64,000 bases of DNA. Origin: Tritonibacter mobilis. GTDB taxonomy: Bacteria; Pseudomonadota; Alphaproteobacteria; Rhodobacterales; Rhodobacteraceae. How positions within the stretch are numbered: the stretch's first letter is position 1; every line of letters starts with the position of its first letter. The stretch covers positions 62,001-126,000 of the forward strand of contig NZ_LNWY01000003.1 of NCBI RefSeq assembly GCF_001681715.1, in the 5' to 3' direction. Below are positions 36,041-43,883 of this stretch, piece after piece. The notes under the pieces were generated by a model. That model was not told the origin of the DNA. It ran no database searches and worked only from the letters and a program-made list of their open reading frames with translations. A program made the position numbers and the translations under genes.

Positions 36041-36125
36041 TCGCGTGATGTGGCACACCAAGGTCAGCGCCCGAGCCTCGGTGGAGGCGCAAGCGACACG
36101 AGCGAATGAGGACTGGCACATATGA
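36033..36125 (+). CDS. Candidate 30-residue ORF bridging cobM and cobB
   Basis: The ATG at 36033 is inside ATGACTGA, where the TGA ends cobM; the frame runs [20 protein letters not shown].... and stops with the TGA of ATGA at 36122-36125, where the ATG starts cobB. Both junctions are of the coupled type used throughout this operon. It may be a real micro-protein, a coupling leader that brings ribosomes from cobM to cobB, or a decayed gene. No family is recognised. Confidence 0.35.
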   Translation: MTDRVMWHTKVSARASVEAQATRANEDWHI

Positions 36126-37438
36126 CCCATTTCCCCAAAGGCCTGATGATCTCCGCGCCCTCCTCCGGCACCGGCAAGACCACCGTCATGCTGGGGCTGC
36201 TGCGCGCGCTCAAGGACGATGGGCTGACCGTGCAGCCCTTCAAGAGCGGACCGGATTATATCGACCCTGCGTTTCACTTTGCCGCCGCCGGGCGGGCGTC
36301 CTTCAACCTTGACACATGGGCGATGGACGACACGCTGCTCGATGCTGTCACCACCCAAGCCCAAGGCGCTGATATCTGCGTCGGCGAGGGGTCGATGGGC
36401 CTCTTTGACGGGGTCGCCACGCGCGGCCAGTCGGGATTTGGCTCCTCGGCAGAGACCGCGCTCAGAATGGGCTGGCCGGTGGTGCTGGTGATCGACGTGG
36501 GCGGACAGGCACAATCCGCCGCCGCCACCGCGCTGGGGTTCAAGATGTACAACCCCGATCTGCCCTTTGCGGGCGTGATCCTGAACCGGGTGGCCAGCCC
36601 CCGGCACGAGCGGCTCACCCGGCTCGGGATGGAGCGCGCAGGCGTCAAGGTGCTTGGCTCCCTGCCCCGGCGCGGGGATCTGACCCTGCCCGAACGCCAC
36701 CTTGGCCTTATTCAGGCGGTGGAGCACCCGGACCTTGAGGCCGCGATTGCGGGCTATGCCGCCTTTTTGCGCGAAAACGTCGATCTCGACGCGATCCGTA
36801 CGGTGGCCAGCACCGCTGCTGCACCTACGCCGCGCGCCCTGCCTCGCCCGCCTGCGCAGCGCATCGCATTGGCGCGCGATGCGGCGTTTTCCTTTACCTA
36901 CCCGCATCTCTTGGAAGGCTGGCGTGCCGCCGGGGCCGAGATCCTGCCGTTTTCGCCCCTGAAGGATGAAGCCCCCGCCACTGACGCCGATCTGGTCTGG
37001 CTACCCGGCGGCTACCCGGAGCTGCATGGTGCCACGCTTGCCGCTGCCGAAAACTGGCGCAAAGGCATGACAAGACATGCTGAGACCAAACCCGTGCATG
37101 GCGAGTGCGGCGGCTATATGGCGCTGGGGGAGGCCCTAATCGACAAAGACGGCACCCGGCACCAGATGGCGGGGCTCTTGGGGCTGGTCACATCATACGA
37201 GAAGCGCAAATTCCACCTCGGCTATCGCCGTGCGGAGTTGCAAGCGCCGATGCCGGGCTTTGGCAGCGGTGCCTATTTGCGCGGGCATGAGTTCCATTAC
37301 TCGACCATTCTGGATGAGCCCGACGCACCGCTGGCGCGTGTCATGGACGCTGACGGCAATCCGGTCCCCGAAACCGGATCGATCAAGGGCCATGTCACCG
37401 GAACCTTTTTCCACCTGATCACCGGAGAGCACGCATGA
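36122..37438 (+). CDS. cobB: Hydrogenobyrinic acid a,c-diamide synthase
   Basis: 438 residues. Glutamine- and ATP-dependent amidation of the a and c side chains. The N-terminal dethiobiotin-synthetase-like domain has SAPSSGTGKTTVMLGLLRAL and FKSGPDYIDPAFH. The class I glutaminase domain (about 245-430) shows VWLPGGYPELHGATLAA and the catalytic Cys in VHGECGGYMALGEAL, with His in FHLGYRRAEL and GHEFHYSTI. It is coupled to a 30-codon ORF upstream and to cobA downstream (ATGA). Confidence 0.96.
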   Translation: MTHFPKGLMISAPSSGTGKTTVMLGLLRALKDDGLTVQPFKSGPDYIDPAFHFAAAGRASFNLDTWAMDDTLLDAVTTQAQGADICVGEGSMGLFDGVATRGQSGFGSSAETALRMGWPVVLVIDVGGQAQSAAATALGFKMYNPDLPFAGVILNRVASPRHERLTRLGMERAGVKVLGSLPRRGDLTLPERHLGLIQAVEHPDLEAAIAGYAAFLRENVDLDAIRTVASTAAAPTPRALPRPPAQRIALARDAAFSFTYPHLLEGWRAAGAEILPFSPLKDEAPATDADLVWLPGGYPELHGATLAAAENWRKGMTRHAETKPVHGECGGYMALGEALIDKDGTRHQMAGLLGLVTSYEKRKFHLGYRRAELQAPMPGFGSGAYLRGHEFHYSTILDEPDAPLARVMDADGNPVPETGSIKGHVTGTFFHLITGEHA

Positions 37439-38172
37439 GCGGATTTGTCAGCTTTGTCTCCTCCGGGCCGGGTGATCCGGACCTGCTGACGGTAAAGGCC
37501 GTGAAACGTCTGGAGGCGGCGGATGCGGTGTTGTTTGACGACCTGTCCTCAGGCCCGATCTTGTCGCATGCGCGCGAGGATGCGGATCTGGTGGGCGTGG
37601 GCAAACGCGCAGGTCGCCCCTCGCCCAAGCAGGACCACGTGAGCCAGCTTCTGGTGGATTATGCCCAATCCGGGGCCCATGTGGTGCGGCTGAAATCCGG
37701 GGATTCCGGCGTATTTGGCCGCCTTGAGGAAGAGATGATCGCACTGCGCACTGCTGGCATCAAATATGAGATCATCCCCGGCGTCACCGCAGCCTCTGCC
37801 GCCGCCGCCGCTGCGGGAATTCCGCTGACCCGGCGGCTGACCGCGCGCCGGCTGCAGTTCATCACCGGCCATGACGTGACAGGCGGCCTGCCCGATCACA
37901 TGAACCTTGCGGCCCTTGCCGACCCCGAGGCAACCACCGTGGTCTATATGGGCAAGCGCACCTTTGCGGCGCTGCTGTCCCTTTTGTTGGGGGCCGGCCT
38001 GCCGCAGGACACGCCTGCGCTGGTGGCGCTTGGGGTCTCGACGCCCGCGCAAGAGCTGCACCGGGTGACGGTGGCCACCCTGCCCGAGCTGTTGGAGGCG
38101 ATCACATCGCCTGCGCCGGTGCTGATCCTATATGGGCCACTGGCAGAAGAAGACGCCCCCGCCCCGGCATGA
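37435..38172 (+). CDS. cobA: Uroporphyrinogen-III C-methyltransferase
   Basis: 245 residues, a stand-alone SUMT without the CysG dehydrogenase/ferrochelatase half. Makes precorrin-2 by two methylations. Signatures: FVSSGPGDPDLLTVKAVKRLEAADAVLFDDLS, VVRLKSGDSGVFGRLEEEM, YEIIPGVTAASAAAAAAGIPLTRR, VVYMGKRTFAALL. The GDSGVFGR loop has Ser where many SUMTs have Pro (GDPxxFGR). It overlaps cobB (ATGA) and the second DUF1636 gene (ATGA). Confidence 0.95.
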   Translation: MSGFVSFVSSGPGDPDLLTVKAVKRLEAADAVLFDDLSSGPILSHAREDADLVGVGKRAGRPSPKQDHVSQLLVDYAQSGAHVVRLKSGDSGVFGRLEEEMIALRTAGIKYEIIPGVTAASAAAAAAGIPLTRRLTARRLQFITGHDVTGGLPDHMNLAALADPEATTVVYMGKRTFAALLSLLLGAGLPQDTPALVALGVSTPAQELHRVTVATLPELLEAITSPAPVLILYGPLAEEDAPAPA

Positions 38173-38537
38173 CACAGCCCATGATCTCGCTCTGCCGTAC
38201 CTGCCGCGACGCAGACCCTACGCTGCCCGACCAACTGGCGGCGGCGCTGCGCACGGCGGGGCTTGTGGCAGAGGTGCAGGAGGTTGATTGCATGTCAGGC
38301 TGTGCCCGTCCGCAGACCCTCGCCGTGCGCCAAAGCGGCAAGACCGCTTATCTCTTTGGCGAGATCACCACGGCGGACCTACCAGATATCATCACCTTTT
38401 TGCGGCTCTATGACGCCAGCGCCGACGGCACGCTGAGCGATGCGCGCCCATTGGGCGATCTGCGTTTCAAGGCGATCGCACGCATCCCTGCGGCCGTAAG
38501 CCAGACCGCAACGCCACCCGCTCAATCGCAGGGCTAG
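38169..38537 (+). CDS. DUF1636 cysteine-rich protein, second copy
   Basis: 122 residues. The same family as the first gene of the operon, here without the Thr/Pro tail. The cysteines are LCRTCRDAD and DCMSGCARPQT, a C-x2-C and C-x3-C pair suited to a [2Fe-2S] or metal site. The end LGDLRFKAIARIPA matches the RKQSIARIPP stretch of the first copy. It starts on the ATGA overlap with cobA and ends the operon. Function unknown; a redox or metal role in cobalamin assembly is inference. Confidence 0.85.
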   Translation: MTQPMISLCRTCRDADPTLPDQLAAALRTAGLVAEVQEVDCMSGCARPQTLAVRQSGKTAYLFGEITTADLPDIITFLRLYDASADGTLSDARPLGDLRFKAIARIPAAVSQTATPPAQSQG

Positions 38538-38612
38538 ATGACGGGAACGCGCGCCGCAAAGGCGGTTTCATGCTTGACCGATCAGACCCCGACACCGCAA
38601 TATCACCGCTAT

Positions 38613-38797
38613 ACGGTGTCCCAGAGCGCTCAGCGCCGGGACTGAAACGGGAATGAGGAACGGCGGACCCAATCGCGGCGCCCGAGCCTCAACCGCCCCC
38701 GCGACTGTGAGCGGAGAGCGACATTCAGCATCCACTGGCCCCGCGCCGGGAAGGAGAATGATCGCCGCGACCCGCAAGTCAGGAGACCGGCCGTATC
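38613..38797 (+). promoter_or_regulatory. Second cobalamin riboswitch, upstream of cbtB-cbtA
   Basis: Landmarks in order: GACTGAAACGGGAATGAGG, AACCGCCCCCGCGACTGTGAGCGGAGAG, CATCCACTGG, GCCGGGAAGGAGAATG, and the B12 box AAGTCAGGAGACCGGCC at 38776-38792. A stem GACACCG/CGGTGTC (about 38590-38620) borders the 5' end. The cbtB ATG follows 50 bases later, so cobalt import should be shut by B12. The remaining gap from 38538 to 38612 holds no gene. Confidence 0.9.
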
Positions 38798-38848
38798 AAA
38801 CGAGGACAGTTAATGTGCCGTCGGGTGTGACGGTACGGAGGACGAATA

Positions 38849-39019
38849 ATGACGACCAAGACGATCAAATCGACCGCCTCTGCCGGCAGCATCATCCCGG
38901 TGCTCTTTGCCGTGGTTCTGGGGCTGGGGATCATCACCGTGACGGGCCATGTGCAGGCCTCGACCCTGCATGATGCGGCGCATGACGTGCGCCACGCCAC
39001 CGGCTTCCCCTGCCACTAA
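38849..39019 (+). CDS. cbtB: Cobalt transporter subunit CbtB
   Basis: 56 residues. One transmembrane helix (IIPVLFAVVLGLGIITVTG) followed by a His-rich periplasmic tail, TLHDAAHDVRHATGFPCH, as expected for CbtB, thought to capture cobalt for CbtA. GGAGGA lies 6 bases before the ATG. cbtA follows after four bases. Both are behind a B12 riboswitch. Confidence 0.92.
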   Translation: MTTKTIKSTASAGSIIPVLFAVVLGLGIITVTGHVQASTLHDAAHDVRHATGFPCH

Positions 39020-39023
39020 GCAG

Positions 39024-39722
39024 ATGTTTGGACGCATCCTGACCAGCGCGCTGTTCGCTGGTGCTGCAGCGGGGCTGATTGCCGCCCTTCTGCAGCTTTT
39101 CTTCGTGCAACCTGTGCTGTTGCATGCGGAGCTATATGAATCCGGCGAGCTGGTGCATTTTGGCGGTGAGGCCGTTTCCGCCCGCCCCGATTTGCCCGGC
39201 CTGTTTGATGAACCGATGCGCAATCTGCTCAGCATTCTGTTCACCATGCTGACCTACACTGGCTATGCGCTGGTGATGGTGGCCTTGATGTCTCAGGCCG
39301 AGCGGCAGGGCCATGAGATCACCGCCCGGCATGGAATCATCTGGGGGCTTGCGGGCTTTGTCACGTTTCACTTCGCTCCCGGTCTGACACTGGCGCCAGA
39401 AGTACCCGGCGTCGCTGCCGCAGATGTGGGCGCGCGGCAGGTCTGGTGGGTCGCCACCGTCGCCAGTGCAGGGGTTGCCATGTGGCTGATCGCCTTCGGC
39501 GGCAATCTGGTGGCTTATGTGATCGCCGCATTGTTGCTGATGGCTCCGCATGTGATTGGCGCGCCAGAGCCTGATAGCTTTACCGGTCCGGTGCCCACTG
39601 AAATTGGGGCGCTTTTTGCAGCACGCGCCTTTGGGATTGGCATGGCGGCATGGGTCTTGCTTGGGGCGTTCTGTGCCTATTTCTGGCAGTCGGAGACCGC
39701 ACACGCAGAGGCCACCGCATAA
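39024..39722 (+). CDS. cbtA: Cobalt transporter subunit CbtA
   Basis: 232 residues with about five to six hydrophobic helices. CbtA is the predicted cobalt permease partner of CbtB. Seen: MFGRILTSALFAGAAAGLIAALLQLFFV, a loop with VLLHAELYES and HFGG, then GIIWGLAGFVTFHFAPGLTLAPEVPG, the family signature with PGLTLAPE, and VIGAPEPDSFTGPVP. The start at 39024 keeps a four-base gap to cbtB. Confidence 0.92.
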   Translation: MFGRILTSALFAGAAAGLIAALLQLFFVQPVLLHAELYESGELVHFGGEAVSARPDLPGLFDEPMRNLLSILFTMLTYTGYALVMVALMSQAERQGHEITARHGIIWGLAGFVTFHFAPGLTLAPEVPGVAAADVGARQVWWVATVASAGVAMWLIAFGGNLVAYVIAALLLMAPHVIGAPEPDSFTGPVPTEIGALFAARAFGIGMAAWVLLGAFCAYFWQSETAHAEATA

Positions 39723-39737
39723 GCTGACGCCTTTATG

Positions 39738-39774
39738 CCCCCGCCGCTGCAACAGATGTCGCGGCGGGGGTTTT
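39738..39774 (+). terminator. Terminator after cbtA
   Basis: CCCCCGCCGC pairs perfectly with GCGGCGGGGG around a 13-base loop and is followed by TTTT. Confidence 0.88.
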
Positions 39775-39832
39775 AACACAGGGCGGCCCCTTCGCCGTTC
39801 TCACGAGAGTCCCTCTAACATATTGAGATCAC

Positions 39833-40324
39833 ATGTCCCGTTCGCTTGCGCTTTTTGCCATTGGCCTTGTTTTTGGGGGTGGTATCGGTTTTGTTACCGC
39901 TGCCGGAAATGGTGTGGCCTTTGAAGGTCACGACCATAGTAATCCCGCGCATCATGGCGACGCCACCGGGATGATGGCGCACGATCACTCTGCCATGGTG
40001 AACACTCCCGCGGGTGACGACGCCCCAAGGGTCGAAATCAGCGTTACGCCCGATGCAATGTCAGGTTGGAATTTGCAGGTGGAAACGCAAAATTTCCGCT
40101 TTGCCCCAGAACATGCCTCAGGCGCGGATCAGCTCGGCGAGGGCCACGCCCATGTCTATGTAAACGATGAGAAAATTGCGCGGCTCTATGGCGCATGGAT
40201 GCATATCCCTGCCCTTCCCGAAGGCGGCGCAGAGGTCAAAGTCTCGCTCAACTCCAACAGCCACGGCATTGTCGCGGTCGATGGCGTCCCGGTCGAGGCG
40301 ACACTCTGGGTCGGCGGTCGGTAA
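39833..40324 (+). CDS. Exported His/Met-rich putative metal-binding protein
   Basis: 163 residues, family not recognised with certainty. The N-terminal hydrophobic segment MSRSLALFAIGLVFGGGIGF is an anchor or uncleaved signal. It is followed by a His/Met-rich linker (GHDHSNPAHHGDATGMMAHDHSAM, about residues 32-55) able to bind a transition metal. The remaining 100 residues look like a small beta-sandwich: WNLQVETQNFRFAPEHAS, HAHVYVNDEKIARLYGAW and SHGIVAVDGVPVEATLWV. It sits alone between cbtA and cobF, so a periplasmic cobalt or copper role is inferred. No clear ribosome site is seen. Confidence 0.7.
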   Translation: MSRSLALFAIGLVFGGGIGFVTAAGNGVAFEGHDHSNPAHHGDATGMMAHDHSAMVNTPAGDDAPRVEISVTPDAMSGWNLQVETQNFRFAPEHASGADQLGEGHAHVYVNDEKIARLYGAWMHIPALPEGGAEVKVSLNSNSHGIVAVDGVPVEATLWVGGR

Positions 40325-40395
40325 CCCTGCCCTCTTGACCTCTCTCCCAGAGGCCCCCATTGCGGTCAGACCACTAGAACGAACGGAGAGCGCCC

Positions 40396-41160
40396 ATGCT
40401 CCAGCTTTGCCTGATCGGGATCGGCACCGGCAACCCCAAGCATCTGACGCAGGAGGCAGTCGAGGCGATCCGCGCGCAGGATCTGATTCTGATCCCCCAT
40501 AAGGGCGCTGGCAAAGACGATCTTGCAGGCCTGAGGCAAGCAATCTGTGCAGAGGTGCTGACCGGGGTGGCGCATCCGCCTAAGATTGTTGAGTTTGACC
40601 TGCCCGTGCGCGATCCGGCCACAGCAGACTATCGCCAGCGCGTGGACAACTGGCACGATGCTATCGCGGAGGTCTGGCAGGCTACGCTGGCGGCACATCT
40701 GCCCGAGGGCGGGCAGGCAGGGTTTCTGGTCTGGGGCGATCCATCGCTCTATGACAGCACCATGCGTATCGCCGAGCGCCTGAAGACGCGGATGGAAATG
40801 CAGATGCGAGTGATCCCCGGCATCACCTCAATTCAAGCGCTGACAGCCGCGCATGGCGTACCGCTCAATCACATCGGCGCCCCGGTGCAGATCACCACAG
40901 GTCGCCGCCTGCGTGATACGGGCTGGCCTATGGGCTGCGACACGCTGGTGATTATGCTGGATGGCGAATGTTCCTTTCAGAGCATTGCGGCTCCCGAACG
41001 CGTGATGATCCACTGGTCCGCCTATGCGGGTATGGCCAATGAGATCAATATCGCGGGGCGGTTGTCTGAGGTGCAGGAAGAGATCCTCGCCACCCGCGCC
41101 CGTGCCCGCGCGGAACATGGCTGGATCATGGATATCTACCTACTGGAACGCTTAGGCTGA
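40396..41160 (+). CDS. cobF: Precorrin-6A synthase (deacetylating)
   Basis: 254 residues. Methylates C1 and removes the acetyl group of precorrin-5, a step specific to the aerobic route. Signatures: LCLIGIGTGNPKHLTQEAVEAIRAQDLILIPHKG, FLVWGDPSLYDSTMRIAERL, RVIPGITSIQALTAAHGVPLNHIG, and TLVIMLDGECSF. GGAGAG lies before the ATG at 40396. It is separated from the main cob operon by cbtBA and an unknown gene. The 173 bases after it hold nothing I can support. Confidence 0.95.
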   Translation: MLQLCLIGIGTGNPKHLTQEAVEAIRAQDLILIPHKGAGKDDLAGLRQAICAEVLTGVAHPPKIVEFDLPVRDPATADYRQRVDNWHDAIAEVWQATLAAHLPEGGQAGFLVWGDPSLYDSTMRIAERLKTRMEMQMRVIPGITSIQALTAAHGVPLNHIGAPVQITTGRRLRDTGWPMGCDTLVIMLDGECSFQSIAAPERVMIHWSAYAGMANEINIAGRLSEVQEEILATRARARAEHGWIMDIYLLERLG

Positions 41161-41333
41161 CCACTGGCTGCCCTTATCACCGGCAATGCATAACATCGGC
41201 TCGGGTGGGCTCCCGTTGGGCGTGGCGCCGGACCCCAAGGGGAGACTTGCGTCAGCAAGGGTCTGCGCGGGGGCGGGAGGGCCACCCTGCCTGCAGCATG
41301 CCCTCAGCATTTCCACATCTCTATGGTCCGCAA

Positions 41334-41684
41334 TCACCTCTCTTGCTGTTGCGCTGACAACGCCCTTGCCCAAGCCTCAGACCATGCGCCAAATGGGTGC
41401 AGCAGCTGATACAAGTCCTTTCCCATAGCCGTCAGGCCATAGCCTGCATCATCGCGCGTGACCAAACCGCTCTGAGACAACTCCTTGATTCTCTTGTTCA
41501 ACACCGTTGGCGAAACCTGTTCGCAGCGATCCTGAAGCTGACGAAATGTCATTGGTCCGGACGACAATTGCCAAATAATCCCCAGCGCCCAGCTGCGTCC
41601 CATCAGGTCAAAAAGAGCCATGATGGGCTTGCCGGTTTTTGACCCCCGAACGGGGCTGCCGGGTTTGGGTACCCCTGCTGACAT
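41334..41684 (-). CDS. HxlR-family transcriptional regulator
   Basis: 116 residues. HxlR proteins are small winged helix-turn-helix regulators that often respond to electrophiles or redox change. Seen: PIMALFDLMGRSWALGIIWQL, GPMTFRQLQDRCEQVSPTVLNKRIKEL (recognition helix) and GLVTRDDAGYGLTAMGKDL (wing). There is one cysteine (DRCEQ). The N-terminal extension of about 25 residues is longer than usual. The start at 41684 has GAAGGGA upstream. It is divergent from an EamA exporter, with two palindromes between them. Confidence 0.88.
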   Translation of the reverse strand: MSAGVPKPGSPVRGSKTGKPIMALFDLMGRSWALGIIWQLSSGPMTFRQLQDRCEQVSPTVLNKRIKELSQSGLVTRDDAGYGLTAMGKDLYQLLHPFGAWSEAWARALSAQQQER

Positions 41685-41710
41685 GACACGTCCCTTCCTT
41701 CGAATCATTG

Positions 41711-41751
41711 CTACAATTTATGTAGTGAACCAATGCTACTAAAATAGTAGC
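41711..41751. promoter_or_regulatory. Two palindromic operators between HxlR and EamA genes
   Basis: CTAC-AATTTAT-GTAG (41711-41725) and GCTACT-AAAAT-AGTAGC (41735-41751) share CTAC/GTAG half-sites, with centres 25 bases apart. They fill the 86-base divergent promoter and end 20 bases before the EamA ATG. They are good candidate sites for the adjacent HxlR repressor. Confidence 0.6.
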
Positions 41752-41770
41752 GCCCAACTGGAGTCCTGTC

Positions 41771-42643
41771 ATGATCCTCCTTCCCATTCTCGCAGCCTTG
41801 GGCGCATCGGCTGGCTGGGCGACCGGCGTCGTATTGGCGCATGGTCCAGCCCACCAACTGGGCGCGTTTGAGTTCACCCGCATTCAGCTGATCGCCTGCT
41901 CCGCCATTCTCGCTGGTCTGTGCAGCGGACTGGGGTATTGGAGCACTGTTGCATGGGCGTATTGGCCCGTCTTTGGCATGAGCATCTGTATCGGCATCGT
42001 CCTAGGCAATCTGGCAATGATCGAATGTCTGCGCAGAGGGGGACCAAGACGCACCAAGCTGTTGCTGTCCCTCAAAGCGCCCCTTGTTGCGGGGATGGCC
42101 CTTATCTGGCTCGGTGAAACCCCGAGCGCTGCAGATCTGCTCGGAGCGGGATTCACACTCTGCGGTGTGGGACTTGCGGTGGGGTTCGGCGGCAAGGAGA
42201 GGGCCGCCACAGAGGCAATAGACGGAACCCTCTGGACGGTCGTAGTGCTGGGTCTCGCAGCGACAGCCTGTCAGGGGTTCGGCTTTCTGGTAATGAAACC
42301 GGCGATGCTTGCGGCCTCTGCGATCCGGCTGCTGGGGGCTGCGTTCGTGATCTCAATTGTCGCACTCTGGCCAAGACGCAGGCACGCGGCACATCCAGAC
42401 ATGACGCCGGCCCTGCTGGGGCGCACGATCTTGCCGGGCTTTATCGGGTATGGCGTATCATCAACCCTGCTGCTTTATGCGTTTGCCAATTTCGACGCAG
42501 GCGTTGCTGCGGTGCTGGGGTCACTATCGCCCGTGCTGGTACTGCCTATTCTCTGGCTCAAGGACGGAACAAGACCACACCCGACCGCCATCATCGGTGC
42601 AGGGCTTGCGGTCGCGGGGACCGCCATAATCGTTCTGTGCTGA
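41771..42643 (+). CDS. EamA/DMT-family transporter
   Basis: 290 residues with ten hydrophobic helices in two related halves, the drug/metabolite transporter layout. First half about 1-138 (MILLPILAALGASAGWATGVVLA...), second half about 150-288 (GLAATACQGFGFLVMKPAML... VAAVLGSLSPVLVLPILWL... IIGAGLAVAGTAII). Basic stretches such as RRGGPRRTK and PRRRHAAH lie in cytoplasmic loops. Controlled in all likelihood by the divergent HxlR protein. It ends near kynU in convergent orientation; a metabolite exporter role is family-based. Confidence 0.85.
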   Translation: MILLPILAALGASAGWATGVVLAHGPAHQLGAFEFTRIQLIACSAILAGLCSGLGYWSTVAWAYWPVFGMSICIGIVLGNLAMIECLRRGGPRRTKLLLSLKAPLVAGMALIWLGETPSAADLLGAGFTLCGVGLAVGFGGKERAATEAIDGTLWTVVVLGLAATACQGFGFLVMKPAMLAASAIRLLGAAFVISIVALWPRRRHAAHPDMTPALLGRTILPGFIGYGVSSTLLLYAFANFDAGVAAVLGSLSPVLVLPILWLKDGTRPHPTAIIGAGLAVAGTAIIVLC

Positions 42644-42646
42644 GGT

Positions 42647-42680
42647 GCCCGGCTGCCCCTCGTCGAGACCGCAGCCGGGC
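42647..42680. terminator. Bidirectional hairpin between the EamA gene and kynU
   Basis: GCCCGGCTGC and GCAGCCGGGC form a perfect 10-bp stem with a 14-base loop in the 48 bases between two convergent genes. No T-tract follows on either side. Confidence 0.6.
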
Positions 42681-42691
42681 GCGCGCCGGAT

Positions 42692-43882
42692 TTACGTCAC
42701 CCGCGAGCGCACTTGGTATTTGGGGTCTTTCCAGCTCTCGCTCTTCATCACGTCCTCAAGGATCTCTGCGGCGCGCACGACATCCGCCTGATCCAGATAG
42801 AGCGGCGTGAAACCAAAGCGCATAATGTTGGGCGCGCGGAAATCACCGATCACGCCACGATCAATCAGCGCCTGCACCACCGCGTAGCCGTCCGCAAAAG
42901 CAAAGGACACTTGCGAGCCGCGCACATCTGCATCGCGCGGGGAGGCAAGGGTCAGATCCGGGCAACGGGCCTCGACTTCTGAGATGAAGGTCTCGCAAAG
43001 CGCCACAGACGCGCCGCGGATTTCCTCCATGGAGACCCCCTCCCAGACATCCAATGCGGTGTCGAGAATCGACAGTTGCACAATGGGAGGCGTGCCAACG
43101 CGCAGGCGCTCGGTTGTCATGGCGGGACGGTAGTCGGGTTCCATCGCAAAGGGTGCGTCATGACCAAGCCAGCCCGAGAGCGCAGGCTCCACCTCCAGAA
43201 CGATGTCGGGGCGGGCATAGATAAAGGCAGGCGCGCCGGGACCGCCGTTGAAATACTTGTAGGTACAGCCCACCGCGAACTCTGCATTACAGGCCGTCAG
43301 ATCCACCGGCAAAGCGCCCGCGCTATGGGCCAGATCCCAGATCATCACCGCACCGTTTTGATGCGCGCGCGCCGTGATATCCACCATGTCGTGGCGGCGG
43401 CCGGAACGATAATCCACCTCCGTCAGCATCACCACAGCCACATCGTCAGTGATCGCATCGGCGACCTCTTCGGGGGCGACGGTGCGCAGCTCATAATCCT
43501 TGCCGATGGTCGAAATCAGCCCCTGCGCCATATAGAGGTCGGTCGGAAAGTTGCCAGTGTCCGACAGGATCACCGGGCGTTCGGGACGCATTTTCAGCGC
43601 CGCCGCAAGAGCCTGATAGACTTTGATCGAGAGCGTATCGCCTGTGGCCACGCTGCCCGGTGCGGCCCCGATAAAGCCTGCAATCCGGTCGCCCACTTTT
43701 TGCGGCAGGGCCATCCAGTCAGCTGTATTCCACGCCTTAATGAGCTGGGTGCCCCATTCCTGCGTGAGGGTTTTGACAGCCCGCTCCGCTGCGCCCTTGG
43801 GCAGGGGGCCGAGTGAGTTTCCGTCGAGGTAGATCATGCCCTCTGGGATGTCGAAGAGGTGTTTTTTGGGCAGGTTGGTCAT
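42692..43882 (-). CDS. kynU: Kynureninase
   Basis: 396 residues. PLP enzyme splitting kynurenine into anthranilate and alanine. N-terminus IYLDGNSLGPLPK is typical; ILSDTGNFPTDLYMAQGL, VVMLTEVDYRSGRRHDM, VMIWDLAHSAGALPVDL (Asp of the PLP site) and VGCTYKYFNGGPGAPAFIY (the PLP lysine in YKY) follow. RVGTPPIVQLSILD and FGFTPLYL complete the fold. It begins one base after the kynA stop, so the two are co-transcribed. Confidence 0.96.
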   Translation of the reverse strand: MTNLPKKHLFDIPEGMIYLDGNSLGPLPKGAAERAVKTLTQEWGTQLIKAWNTADWMALPQKVGDRIAGFIGAAPGSVATGDTLSIKVYQALAAALKMRPERPVILSDTGNFPTDLYMAQGLISTIGKDYELRTVAPEEVADAITDDVAVVMLTEVDYRSGRRHDMVDITARAHQNGAVMIWDLAHSAGALPVDLTACNAEFAVGCTYKYFNGGPGAPAFIYARPDIVLEVEPALSGWLGHDAPFAMEPDYRPAMTTERLRVGTPPIVQLSILDTALDVWEGVSMEEIRGASVALCETFISEVEARCPDLTLASPRDADVRGSQVSFAFADGYAVVQALIDRGVIGDFRAPNIMRFGFTPLYLDQADVVRAAEILEDVMKSESWKDPKYQVRSRVT

Positions 43883-43883
43883 G

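Noticed and set aside
41161-41333. Possible gene remnant between cobF and the HxlR gene
   Set aside because: Only a composition-biased open frame is seen on the minus strand; no similarity or start signal.
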